Shown here: positions 35,797-44,079 of the stretch, one piece after another
Layout of the letters: each line of letters opens with the position of its first letter
Numbering within the stretch: the first letter of the stretch is position 1
Assembly: GCF_000716445.1 (NCBI RefSeq)
Contig: NZ_JNWK01000003.1
Coordinates: 186,001 to 250,000, forward strand
Length of the DNA stretch: 64,000 bases
Source of the DNA: Streptomyces wedmorensis
Lineage (GTDB): Bacteria; Actinomycetota; Actinomycetes; Streptomycetales; Streptomycetaceae
Direction of reading: 5' to 3'
Program-made: the position numbers and the translations under genes
Notes under the pieces: model-generated
Database searches by the model: none
What the model was told of the DNA's origin: nothing
The model's input: only the letters and a program-made list of their open reading frames with translations

Positions 35797-36420
35797 ATGC
35801 CCTCCGCCAAAGCCACCGCCGCCGCCACCCTCGGACTGGCCGCCGTCCTCGTCGTCGGGCCCGCGCCCGCCGCCTCGGCGGCCGACCCCGACACCCACGT
35901 GACCTCGGCCGCGGCCTTCGCGGACGTCGACTACGGGACCTGGCGCCGCGATGTGGCGGCCGTCGTCGCCGAGGCCCGCCCGTACATCGAGGAGCGCTCC
36001 GAGGACGCCGGCCGGGAGAAGCAGGCGATCGTCCTCGACATCGACAACAGCTCCCTGGAGACGGACTTCCACCCGTTCTGGGAGCTGCCGACCCCGGCCA
36101 TCGCGGACGTGCGCGACCTCGTCCGCGACGCCCACGCGCGCGGGGTGGCGGTGTTCTTCGTGACCGCGCGGCCGGGGATCATCCACTCGCTGACGGACTG
36201 GAACCTGAGGAAGTCCGGGTACCCGGTCGACGGCCTGTACGTGCGGAACCTGCCCGACCTGTTCGCGGAGGTCGGCGCGTACAAGACCGCGAAGCGCGCG
36301 GAGATCGAGGCCAAGGGCTACACGATCATCGCGAACATCGGCAACAACACCACCGACCTCGTCGGCGGTCACGCCGAGCGCGCCTTCAAGCTGCCGGACT
36401 ACGGCGGCAAGCTGTCCTGA
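35797..36420 (+). CDS. secreted HAD-superfamily acid phosphatase (class B/IIIB type)
   Basis: A 207-residue precursor. The ATG at 35797 is chosen (GGGAG 6 nt upstream, followed by a clean signal peptide MPSAKATAAATLGLAAVLVV...); an earlier ATG at 35758 would give a poor charged leader unless leaderless. The HAD nucleophile motif is VLDIDNSSLETDF with Asp81 and Asp83; FFVTARPG is motif II and NIGNNTTDLVGG the later acidic motif. Such enzymes release phosphate from organic phosphoesters outside the cell. Preceded by two palindromes that may control it. Confidence 0.88.
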   Translation: MPSAKATAAATLGLAAVLVVGPAPAASAADPDTHVTSAAAFADVDYGTWRRDVAAVVAEARPYIEERSEDAGREKQAIVLDIDNSSLETDFHPFWELPTPAIADVRDLVRDAHARGVAVFFVTARPGIIHSLTDWNLRKSGYPVDGLYVRNLPDLFAEVGAYKTAKRAEIEAKGYTIIANIGNNTTDLVGGHAERAFKLPDYGGKLS

Positions 36421-36450
36421 CGGCGGTCCACCAGGGGTGCGGGACACCCC

Positions 36451-36951
36451 CTAGCGGACGTTGATGTGGAACTCCATCCGCTCGTAGTCCCCGTCGGGGG
36501 TGGTACGCACGTAGCCGCGGGCGTCCTTGAAGTCACCGGTTCCGCCGGTGATGGCCACGTCGTACGCGGCGGGCGCCTCGGCCGAGGTGTCGAAGGTGAC
36601 GAGGGCCTGGGCGGTGAGCTGTCCGCCCGGTCCGCCGTTCAGGACGAAGGTGCCGACGCAGTTCACGTCCGCCTGGGTGCCGGAGACGCGCACCACGGCG
36701 CAGGTGACGCCGTCGCGGCCGACCTTGTCGCCGCCCTTGGTCTTGTACAGGTCGTCGGCGACGGTGAAGACGTCGCCGACCTCGGGCGGCGGCCCGCTCT
36801 CGTCGGCTCCCTCGGCCGGGACCTCCTTGGCGTAGAGCGTGAGCTCGAACCCGTCGCCGTTGTCGGCCTGGACCGGGGCCACGGCGCCGAAGGCGACGGC
36901 CGCGACCGTACAGGCACCGAGCGTGCCGATCCTCCTGATGGTGCGGGTCAT
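36451..36951 (-). CDS. secreted allene-oxide-cyclase-barrel-like protein
   Basis: A 166-residue precursor starting MTRTIRRIGTL with SD GGGAGG (7 nt). The signal peptide (about 1-29, ends PVQA) is followed by a beta-barrel-type domain with the pattern FELTLYAKEV, GDVFTVADDLY, CAVVRVSGTQADVNCVGTFV, GQLTAQALVTF, AITGGTGDFKDARGYV. This is the calycin-like fold of allene oxide cyclase and dirigent proteins, widespread as small secreted proteins in Streptomyces. No enzymatic activity can be claimed. It converges on the acid phosphatase with 30 bp between them. Confidence 0.8.
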   Translation of the reverse strand: MTRTIRRIGTLGACTVAAVAFGAVAPVQADNGDGFELTLYAKEVPAEGADESGPPPEVGDVFTVADDLYKTKGGDKVGRDGVTCAVVRVSGTQADVNCVGTFVLNGGPGGQLTAQALVTFDTSAEAPAAYDVAITGGTGDFKDARGYVRTTPDGDYERMEFHINVR

Positions 36952-37067
36952 GTCCTGCCTCCCGGTGGGATGGGGTCCCCCTCGGCATGCTTCACATTGT
37001 GCGGCGATCACCGCGCCTTCGCCCGTCCGGGCGCATCCCTGCCCCCCGGGTCGGCGATCATGGCGCC

Positions 37068-37694
37068 ATGCGAAAGAGAGCACTTCCGATACGGGCGGCG
37101 GCCCCCGTCGCCCTGGCCGCGGCCGGGCTGCTGCTGACCGGCTGCGGTACGACTCCGGCGCCCGTGGCCCCGGCGGGCACCGCCGCTCCGAAGGCGGAGG
37201 GCCCGAAGGCCGCCGCCACCCTGGGCGGGCCGGGGTCGGCCTGCGCGCTGCCCGTGTCGTTCGGGCTGGCGGAGAAGTGGGAGCCGGAGGCGATCGACGA
37301 CCCGGAGAACCCGGAGTTCGCGGCGCTGACGCGCCAGGGTCCCGCGGTGATCCGCTGCGAGGTGGACGCCAAGCCGGCCGGGCACGTCGGCTACCTGCGG
37401 ATCTGGACGGCGGACAAGGGTCCCGCGCGGGCCGCGCTCGAAGGCTTCGTGAAGGGCGCGCGGAACACCTCGAAGGTCGCCTACGAGGAGACCGCCGCGG
37501 GCGCGCTGCCGGCCGTCGAGGTGACGTACACCGTCTCCGTCGAGCTGACGGAGGAGTCGAAGGAGGAGCGGGCGTTCGCCGTCTCCACGCCCAAGGGCGT
37601 GGTGATCGTCCACCTCGGCGGGCTCGACTCCGACGAGCACCGGGCGATGATCCCGGCGTACGAGCTGGCGAAGTCGACGCTGAAGGCGCTCTGA
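37068..37694 (+). CDS. putative lipoprotein, DUF3558-like size and layout
   Basis: A 208-residue predicted lipoprotein. The basic start (MRKRALPIR), hydrophobic stretch and LLTGC lipobox place the lipidated Cys at about residue 26. After an Ala/Pro linker the domain begins GGPGSACALPVSFGLAEKWE and has a second Cys (VIRCEVDAKPAG), consistent with a disulfide-bonded extracytoplasmic domain. The closing segment GVVIVHLGGLDSDEHRAMIP is typical of Streptomyces lipoproteins without known function. It is transcribed rightward, divergent from the barrel protein, and ends before a strong terminator. Confidence 0.78.
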   Translation: MRKRALPIRAAAPVALAAAGLLLTGCGTTPAPVAPAGTAAPKAEGPKAAATLGGPGSACALPVSFGLAEKWEPEAIDDPENPEFAALTRQGPAVIRCEVDAKPAGHVGYLRIWTADKGPARAALEGFVKGARNTSKVAYEETAAGALPAVEVTYTVSVELTEESKEERAFAVSTPKGVVIVHLGGLDSDEHRAMIPAYELAKSTLKAL

Positions 37695-37726
37695 CCGCTC
37701 AGGGATCCCAGGGTCTCCGAACGGGA

Positions 37727-37762
37727 CCGTGGCCCCCGTCCCGCACCGGACGGGGGCCACGG
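37727..37762. terminator. bidirectional terminator between the lipoprotein and GDSL lipase genes
   Basis: Arms of 15 bp (CCGTGGCCCCCGTCC at 37727-37741; complement at 37748-37762), 6-nt loop. Confidence 0.83.
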
Positions 37763-37840
37763 CGTCTCCGGGCCCTCGGGGGTGTCCCGCCGCTCGGGCC
37801 GGACCGGCGGTCCCGGCCCGCGGCCTGACCGGCGGGGCCC

Positions 37841-39370
37841 CTACACGAACCGCTGGTTCGCGGAGCCGTTGCAGCTCTGAAGCCTGATCGGCTCCTTCGC
37901 CGCGCCCTGGGCGAGGCAGAGGCCGGTCGCGGCGGCGGGCCGGATGGTGGCGCCGTCACGGACGAACCTCTGGTTGGCGGCGCCGCTGCAGTTCCAGACG
38001 ACGAGCGCCTTCCCGGCCTGGTAGACGGCGCCGGGGACGTCGAGGCAGCGGTCCTGGGTGAGCTCGGTGTGCAGGGTCCGGCGGACGGTGTCGTACCACC
38101 AGCCCTGGTTGCGGCCGCCGTGGCAGTCCCAGCCGAGCACGGCGGTCCCGTTGGCGGACTCGGCGGCGTTCACGTCCAGGCAGTTGCCGGTCGCCTGGTT
38201 GGCGAGCGGGCGGTACGCGTCGTCCCAGGCGAGCGGGAAGAGCTTCGGCGTGCCCGAGGAGTCGACGTCGGCGCAGCTCGCCTCGCGGCGGCCCGAGTCG
38301 TAGATCTGCGTCAGGCAGGACGCGAAGGCGGCGTGGCCGCTCTTGTTGGGGTGGAAGGACTGCCGGACGGAGTTCTCGTCGATGCCACCGGGCTTGGAGA
38401 GGTCGATGTAGAGGCCCCGGGCCCAGGTGTCCTCCATGCAGACCTCGTGGCCGTGGAAGAGCCGCGAGTTGTCGAGGTAGACGGCCCCGGTGGAGGCGGC
38501 CGCCCGGCGCATGCCGCGCTCGAAGGCGGGGACGGCGGTGTTGCGGCCCCACTTGGTGTCGGAGTCGTAGCCCATGCCGCCGCAGGCGAGCTTGCCGGGG
38601 AAGTTCGGGTTGTCGCGGAAGTCGGGGCCGATCGGGCTCGGGTAGCCCATGACGACGAGCTTGTAGTCGCCGTCTGCGTATCCGGCGTCGCGCATGACGG
38701 TCTTCAGGTCGCGCACGGTCTGCTCGACCTTGGGGACGAGCGCGTCGACGCGGGCCTGCCAGCCGGGGGCGTACTTGGGCTCGCAGGTGCCCTGGCTGAG
38801 CACGTACCGCTGGACGCAGTCGGTCATGACGGGCCCGAACTGCAGGTCGTCGTTGGCGCCGGCGACGAGCAGGACCATCTTGATCCGGGTGTTGCGGGCC
38901 TTGACGGCGAGGTTGTCGCTCTGGACCAGCTCGTCGGCGTACTGCTTGGAGCCGCCGATCCGGATGTTGCCGGTGTACGCACCGGAGCAGGCCACGTTGA
39001 AGGTGAGGTCCGCGGGGATCCCGGTGCGGTGGATGGCGGCGTCGGGCGAGCGGTGGCACCAGTTGGTGGGGCCGTTGGTGGGCGACTCGTAGGTGCCGAC
39101 GCCCTCGCCGGAGATCTCGCTGTCGCCGAGGGAGATCAGGCCGGTCTTGCGCTGGGCGAGCGGGCGTTCGGCGGGGTCGCCGTAGATCTTGGTGGCCTCG
39201 GCGGCGCGGATCGCCTCCAGCTCGGGGGAGAGCGGTGTGGAGGTGATTCCGGCCGTGGTGCTCGTGTCGGTCGCGCCCGCGGGGGCGGCGGCGGTCATGC
39301 TGCCGAGGGCCGCCGCGGCTGCGGCGACGGCTGCGACGGGCCAGCGGAGTCTGTACCCGGTGCGCTTCAT
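37841..39370 (-). CDS. secreted SGNH/GDSL lipase with ricin-B lectin domain
   Basis: A 509-residue secreted esterase/lipase. It has a signal peptide of about 1-33, then an SGNH hydrolase: block I GDSE (82-85, Ser84 nucleophile), block III Asn in VAGANDD, and block V His in [10 protein letters not shown]. The C-terminal 125 residues are a ricin-type beta-trefoil ([42 protein letters not shown]), which usually binds galactosides or polymers and targets the enzyme to a surface. The mixed catalytic/lectin layout is typical of secreted actinomycete hydrolases. It is divergent from fumC. Confidence 0.92.
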   Translation of the reverse strand: MKRTGYRLRWPVAAVAAAAAALGSMTAAAPAGATDTSTTAGITSTPLSPELEAIRAAEATKIYGDPAERPLAQRKTGLISLGDSEISGEGVGTYESPTNGPTNWCHRSPDAAIHRTGIPADLTFNVACSGAYTGNIRIGGSKQYADELVQSDNLAVKARNTRIKMVLLVAGANDDLQFGPVMTDCVQRYVLSQGTCEPKYAPGWQARVDALVPKVEQTVRDLKTVMRDAGYADGDYKLVVMGYPSPIGPDFRDNPNFPGKLACGGMGYDSDTKWGRNTAVPAFERGMRRAAASTGAVYLDNSRLFHGHEVCMEDTWARGLYIDLSKPGGIDENSVRQSFHPNKSGHAAFASCLTQIYDSGRREASCADVDSSGTPKLFPLAWDDAYRPLANQATGNCLDVNAAESANGTAVLGWDCHGGRNQGWWYDTVRRTLHTELTQDRCLDVPGAVYQAGKALVVWNCSGAANQRFVRDGATIRPAAATGLCLAQGAAKEPIRLQSCNGSANQRFV

Positions 39371-39509
39371 TGCGCCTCCTGGAAGTGGGGTTACCCACGG
39401 TTTTTACTGGCCGGTACGCGCCTTGGGAATACATCGAACAAGACAAGTGCTCATCTTTTTCGGGGGGTTGGGGGTCGCTCCCCACGAGCACAGCCAGGAG
39501 GTTGAGGAC

Positions 39510-40910
39510 ATGAACGGCACCGACGACTACCGGATCGAGCACGACTCCATGGGCGAGGTGCGGGTCCCCGCCCACGCCAAGTGGCGGGCCCAGACCCAGC
39601 GGGCGGTGGAGAACTTCCCGATCTCGGGCCAGCGCCTGGAGCGCGCCCACATCGAGGCCCTGGCCCGGATCAAGGCCGCCGCGGCCAAGGTCAACGCCGA
39701 ACTGGGCGTCATCGACACGGACCGCGCGGAGGCCATCGCGTCGGCCGCCGAGGAGGTCGCCGGGGGTCGCTGGGACGAGCACTTCCCCGTGGACGTCTTC
39801 CAGACCGGCTCGGGCACCTCGTCGAACATGAACACCAACGAGGTCATCGCCACCCTCGCCACCGAACGGCTCCCCGAAGGCCGCGAGGTCCACCCCAACG
39901 ACCACGTGAACGCCTCGCAGTCGTCCAACGACGTGTTCCCGTCCTCCATCCACATCGCGGCCACCGGCGCCGTCACCCACGACCTGATCCCCGCCCTCGA
40001 CCACCTGGCCGCCGCCCTGGAGCGAAAATCGGCCGAATTCGCGACGGTCGTCAAGTCCGGCCGCACGCACCTCATGGACGCCACCCCGGTCACCCTCGGC
40101 CAGGAGTTCGGCGGCTACGCGGCCCAGGTCAGGTACGGCGCCGAGCGCCTGCGCACCGCCCTCCCCCGGCTCGCCGAACTCCCCCTCGGCGGTACGGCGG
40201 TGGGCACCGGCATCAACACGCCGGCCGGCTTCTCCGCCGCCGTCATCGCGGAGGTCGCCCGTGCGACCGGCCTGCCCCTGACCGAGGCCCGCGACCACTT
40301 CGAGGCCCAGGGTGCCCGGGACGGCCTGGTCGAGACGTCCGGGCAGCTCCGCACGCTCGCCGTATCCCTCACCAAGATCGCCAACGATCTGCGCTGGATG
40401 GCCAGCGGCCCGCGCACCGGCCTCGCCGAGATCAACCTCCCGGACCTCCAGCCCGGCTCGTCGATCATGCCCGGCAAGGTGAACCCGGTGATCCCCGAGG
40501 CGGTCCTCATGGTCGCCGCGCAGGTGACCGGAAACGACACCACGGTCGCGGTGGCCGGCGCCGCCGGGAACTTCGAGCTCAACGTAATGCTGCCGGTCAT
40601 GGCCAAGAACCTCCTGGAGTCCGTACGGCTGCTCGCCAACGCCTCCCGGCTGCTCGCGGACCGCACGGTCGACGGCATCACCGCCAACGCCGAGCGCGCC
40701 CGCGAGTACGCCGAGTCCTCGCCGTCCGTGGTCACCCCGCTGAACAAGTACATCGGGTACGAGGAGGCCGCCAAGGTCGCCAAGAAGTCCCTCGCCGAGC
40801 GGAAGACCATCCGCGAGGTCGTCCTCGAGTCCGGGTACGTCGAGCGGGGCGACCTCACGGTCGAGCAGCTGGACGAGGCGCTCGACGTCCTGCGGATGAC
40901 TCGGCAGTAG
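39510..40910 (+). CDS. fumC: class II fumarate hydratase
   Basis: The oxygen-stable, iron-free fumarase: 466 residues, starting at the ATG at 39510 behind GAGG. Signature segments are [18 protein letters not shown] (substrate loop), [36 protein letters not shown] and the fumarase/aspartase signature [15 protein letters not shown]. It complements the Fe-S fumarase encoded nearby; cells carrying both usually rely on FumC under oxidative stress or iron limitation. It is monocistronic, and the next gene (DUF402) has its own 94-bp leader. Confidence 0.95.
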   Translation: MNGTDDYRIEHDSMGEVRVPAHAKWRAQTQRAVENFPISGQRLERAHIEALARIKAAAAKVNAELGVIDTDRAEAIASAAEEVAGGRWDEHFPVDVFQTGSGTSSNMNTNEVIATLATERLPEGREVHPNDHVNASQSSNDVFPSSIHIAATGAVTHDLIPALDHLAAALERKSAEFATVVKSGRTHLMDATPVTLGQEFGGYAAQVRYGAERLRTALPRLAELPLGGTAVGTGINTPAGFSAAVIAEVARATGLPLTEARDHFEAQGARDGLVETSGQLRTLAVSLTKIANDLRWMASGPRTGLAEINLPDLQPGSSIMPGKVNPVIPEAVLMVAAQVTGNDTTVAVAGAAGNFELNVMLPVMAKNLLESVRLLANASRLLADRTVDGITANAERAREYAESSPSVVTPLNKYIGYEEAAKVAKKSLAERKTIREVVLESGYVERGDLTVEQLDEALDVLRMTRQ

Positions 40911-41004
40911 CCCCGGGGGCCGCGCGCCCACGGGCCGGCGGGCAGCCGACTCATCCGTGACCTGTACCGCAGCGGTCGTGGGAGCGCGCCCCTAAGATCT
41001 GCGC

Positions 41005-41670
41005 ATGACAGGATCGGGCGGCTCTCAGCACTGGGCGCCGGGGGATCACATCCTCTGGCGCTACCGCGGCAACGGCACCGGCGAGGTGCACATCTGCCGA
41101 CCGGTGACGGTCGTCCAGGACACTCCCGAGCTGCTCGCGGTCTGGATGGCGCCCGGCACCGAATGCGTCCGCCCCGTGCTCGCCGACGGCACCCCGGTGC
41201 ACGAGGAGCCGCTCGCCACCCGCTACACGGCCCCGCGCACCACCGAACGCGCGCGCTGGTTCGGCAGCGGGGTCCTGAAGCTGGCACGGCCCGGCGAACC
41301 GTGGTCGGTCTGGCTGTTCTGGGAGCGCGGCTGGCGCTTCCGCAGTTGGTACGTGAACCTGGAGGAGCCGCGGGTCCGGTGGTCCGGCGGCTTCGACTCC
41401 GAGGACCACTTCCTCGACATCTCCGTCTACCCCGACCGCAGCTGGCTGTGGCGGGACGAGGACGAGTTCGCGCAGGCCCAGCGGTCCGGCCTGATGGGCC
41501 CGGAACAGGCGGCGCGGGTCCGGGCCGCCGGGCAGCGTGCGGTGGAACGGATCCGGGAGTGGGGCGAGCCGTTCACGGACGGCTGGGAGGACTGGCGGCC
41601 CGATCCGGCCTGGAAGGTTCCGGAGCTCCCGGCCGACTGGGACCGCACTCCGGCGCACACGGCGCCGTGA
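41005..41670 (+). CDS. DUF402 (FomD/Ntdp-like) phosphatase-family protein
   Basis: A 221-residue cytoplasmic protein. The DUF402 core is clear: WSVWLFWERGWRFRSWYVNL, then EDHFLDISVYPDRSWLWRDEDEF (two segments). The acidic DxSVxPDxSWxWRDEDE block supplies the metal ligands seen in FomD (a CMP-ester hydrolase of fosfomycin biosynthesis) and in nucleoside di/triphosphatases. An N-terminal segment has GDHILWRYRGNGTGEVH. No fosfomycin genes are near, so a general nucleotide phosphatase role is more likely. Start ATG at 41005. Confidence 0.85.
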   Translation: MTGSGGSQHWAPGDHILWRYRGNGTGEVHICRPVTVVQDTPELLAVWMAPGTECVRPVLADGTPVHEEPLATRYTAPRTTERARWFGSGVLKLARPGEPWSVWLFWERGWRFRSWYVNLEEPRVRWSGGFDSEDHFLDISVYPDRSWLWRDEDEFAQAQRSGLMGPEQAARVRAAGQRAVERIREWGEPFTDGWEDWRPDPAWKVPELPADWDRTPAHTAP

Positions 41671-41820
41671 GACCCTTGATGCGCCCCCGGGGTTCAAACG
41701 TAGGATCGTCCTCCGCACGGCATAAGCGGACCGAACGGCCCGTCGGACCGACCGAACGGCACGTCAAAGACTCAGTACGGCGCAGGACCTGACCGCAAGT
41801 CATCCACGAGGGGGAGAACA

Positions 41821-41985
41821 GTGCCGGACGTGCGCCCGGGTGTTCCGACCCCTGCCGTTGCCGCAACTCGCGGAACGCCCACATCCGCTGCATACGAGGG
41901 GTTTACCCCCGCCGAAGGCGCGGCATCGGCGAGAAGAGCGAGTGCATCGCACCACCGGCCCGGACGGACGGAACCCCACGCGTGA
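41821..41985 (+). CDS. possible 54-residue leader ORF coupled to the SpoIIE phosphatase gene
   Basis: A GTG at 41821 has one of the best SDs in the window (GAGGGGGAG, 5 nt) and opens a 54-residue frame (VPDVRPGVPTPAVAATRGT...) whose TGA overlaps the GTG of the downstream phosphatase (GTGA). Third-position GC is clearly lower than in neighbouring genes, so it may be a regulatory leader peptide rather than a conserved protein. Alternatively it is spurious. It accounts for the second half of the 311-bp gap 41671-41981; the first half holds no recognisable feature. Confidence 0.45.
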   Translation: MPDVRPGVPTPAVAATRGTPTSAAYEGFTPAEGAASARRASASHHRPGRTEPHA

Positions 41986-44012
41986 CGGAGCATCCCACCT
42001 CCCACGAAGGCCGGCAGCCCCTGGCTGCCCGGCCGCAGGAACGCGCGCGCCCTCGCCAGGAGGCGGCGGCCGGCCTGCCCTCCGACGTGCCCGCCCAGCC
42101 GGGCGGACCGGCGGGCCGGACGGCCCCCGCCCCCGGTACGGACACGCCCCCGGCACCCGGTCAGGCGGCGGCGCCCGTCGGCAACGGCGGCCCGGGCTCC
42201 CCGCACTCCCCCGGCGTGCCGCATTCCCCGGGCCCGCCCCACCCTCCCGGCGGCCCCGGAGCCGTGGCGGTCGCCGTGGCCCCGCAGCCGCCCGGCGGAG
42301 CCAGAGGCGGGGACACCGCCGGACGGCGCGAGGGCGACCGGCTGCGGTTCGTCGGCGCCGCGACCCGGCGCATCGCGCGCGGCATCGACCTGGACGAGAT
42401 CGTGCTCGGTCTGTGCCGGGCCACCGTGCCGACCTTCTCGGACGAGATCCTCGTCTACCTCCGCGACCCGCTGCCGGTGGGCGACGAGCGGCCGGTGGCG
42501 CCGTTCGTGCTGCGCCTGCGCCGCACGGACCGGCTCCGGTTAAGCGAACTGGACGGCGAGGAGCTGGTGCTCGTACCCGATCCGGATCCGACCCCCGCGG
42601 CCGAACTCTGCGAGGTGCGGTCCGGCGGTGCGCTGGCCGAGGTGCTGCGCGGGGTGCGGCCGGTCTTCGGCGACTCCGCGGCCGCGAAGACCGCGCTGGG
42701 CGAGCTGCTCGGCCCCGACCATCCGCTGCCCGGCGGGCTGCGGGCGGTCCTCGCGCCGCTGCGCGGCCGGCGCCGGGTGATCGGCGCGGCCGTGTTCCTG
42801 CGCCGCCCCGAGCGGGCCGGCTTCGAGCCGAACGACCTGCTCGTCGCGGCGCAGTTGGCCACGCACACCGCGCTCGGCATCGACAAGGCCGTGCTCTACG
42901 GCCGTGAGGCGTACATCGCGGACGAGCTCCAGCGGACGATGCTGCCGGACTCGCTGCCGCAGCCGACCGGCGTGAAGCTGGCCTCCCGCTATCTGCCGGC
43001 CGCCGAGACGGCCCGGGTGGGCGGCGACTGGTACGACGCGATCCCGCTGCCCGGCAGCAGGGTCGCCCTGGTCGTCGGCGACGTCATGGGCCACTCGATG
43101 ACCTCGGCGGCGATCATGGGCCAGCTGCGGACCACCGCGCAGACGCTGGCCGGCCTCGACCTGCCGCCGCAGGAGGTCCTGCACCACCTGGACGAGCAGG
43201 CGCAGCGGCTCGGCCAGGACCGGATGGCGACCTGCATGTACGCGGTGTACGACCCGGTCTCGCACCGGATCACGGTGGCCAACGCGGGCCATCCGCCGCC
43301 GATACTGCTCCACCTGGGCGGGCGCGCGGAGGTCCTTCGGGTGCCGCCCGGCGCCCCGATCGGCGTGGGCGGGGTCGACTTCGAGGCGGTGGAGCTGGAC
43401 GCCCCGGCGGGTGCCACCCTGCTCCTCTACACGGACGGTCTGGTCGAGTCCCGGCTGCGGGACGTGTGGACGGGGATCGAGCAGCTGCGGGAGCGCCTGG
43501 CGGCGACGGCGCAGCTGACCGGACCCGACCACTCGCCGCCCCTCGAGGCGCTCTGCGACGACGTCCTCGACATGCTGGGTCCGGGCGACCGGGACGACGA
43601 CATCGCGCTGCTCGCGGCCCGTTTCGACGGGATCGCGCCGAGCGACGTGGCGTACTGGTTCCTGGAGCCGGAGGACGCGGCGCCCGGGCGGGCCCGGCGG
43701 CTGGCCCGGCGGGCGCTCGCCCGGTGGGACCTGGAGGAGCTGACGGACTCGGTCGAGCTGCTGATCAGCGAGGTCGTGACGAACGCCGTGCGGTACGCGG
43801 AGCGGCCGGTGACGCTGCGGCTGCTGCGTACGGACGTGCTGCGCTGCGAGGTCGGCGACGACTCCCCCCAGCTGCCACGGCAGCGGCGGGCACGGGACAC
43901 GGACGAGGGCGGTCGCGGTCTCTTCCTGGTGAACCGGCTGGCCCGCCGGTGGGGGGCGACCCGCCTCTCGGGCGGCAAGGTCGTCTGGTTCGAGCTGGCC
44001 ACCCGGAACTGA
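41982..44012 (+). CDS. SpoIIE-family PP2C phosphatase with GAF and C-terminal anti-sigma-type ATPase domain
   Basis: A 676-residue multidomain regulator starting at a GTG at 41982 (weak own SD). Residues about 1-110 are Pro/Gly-rich and disordered. A GAF domain follows (RRIARGIDLDEIVLGLCRAT), then PP2C/SpoIIE with VGGDWYDAIPL, VVGDVMGHS, TVANAGHPPP, LLLYTDGLVE and DDDIALLAARF, all metal ligands present. The last 130 residues are an HATPase_c_2 domain (SEVVTNAVRYA, DEGGRGLFLVNRLARRWG). One polypeptide thus combines phosphatase and anti-sigma kinase modules, a fusion of the pair seen as separate genes at 1-2438. The target is unknown. Confidence 0.93.
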   Translation: MTEHPTSHEGRQPLAARPQERARPRQEAAAGLPSDVPAQPGGPAGRTAPAPGTDTPPAPGQAAAPVGNGGPGSPHSPGVPHSPGPPHPPGGPGAVAVAVAPQPPGGARGGDTAGRREGDRLRFVGAATRRIARGIDLDEIVLGLCRATVPTFSDEILVYLRDPLPVGDERPVAPFVLRLRRTDRLRLSELDGEELVLVPDPDPTPAAELCEVRSGGALAEVLRGVRPVFGDSAAAKTALGELLGPDHPLPGGLRAVLAPLRGRRRVIGAAVFLRRPERAGFEPNDLLVAAQLATHTALGIDKAVLYGREAYIADELQRTMLPDSLPQPTGVKLASRYLPAAETARVGGDWYDAIPLPGSRVALVVGDVMGHSMTSAAIMGQLRTTAQTLAGLDLPPQEVLHHLDEQAQRLGQDRMATCMYAVYDPVSHRITVANAGHPPPILLHLGGRAEVLRVPPGAPIGVGGVDFEAVELDAPAGATLLLYTDGLVESRLRDVWTGIEQLRERLAATAQLTGPDHSPPLEALCDDVLDMLGPGDRDDDIALLAARFDGIAPSDVAYWFLEPEDAAPGRARRLARRALARWDLEELTDSVELLISEVVTNAVRYAERPVTLRLLRTDVLRCEVGDDSPQLPRQRRARDTDEGGRGLFLVNRLARRWGATRLSGGKVVWFELATRN

Positions 44013-44033
44013 CCGGGCGGGCCCGTACGACGG

Positions 44034-44066
44034 CGAAGGCCGGACCCCTCGGGGGTCCGGCCTTCG
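44034..44066. terminator. bidirectional terminator between the SpoIIE phosphatase and penicillin-binding protein genes
   Basis: Arms of 15 bp (CGAAGGCCGGACCCC at 44034-44048; complement at 44052-44066), 3-nt loop, between convergent genes. Confidence 0.85.
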
Positions 44067-44079
44067 TGGTACCGGTCGG

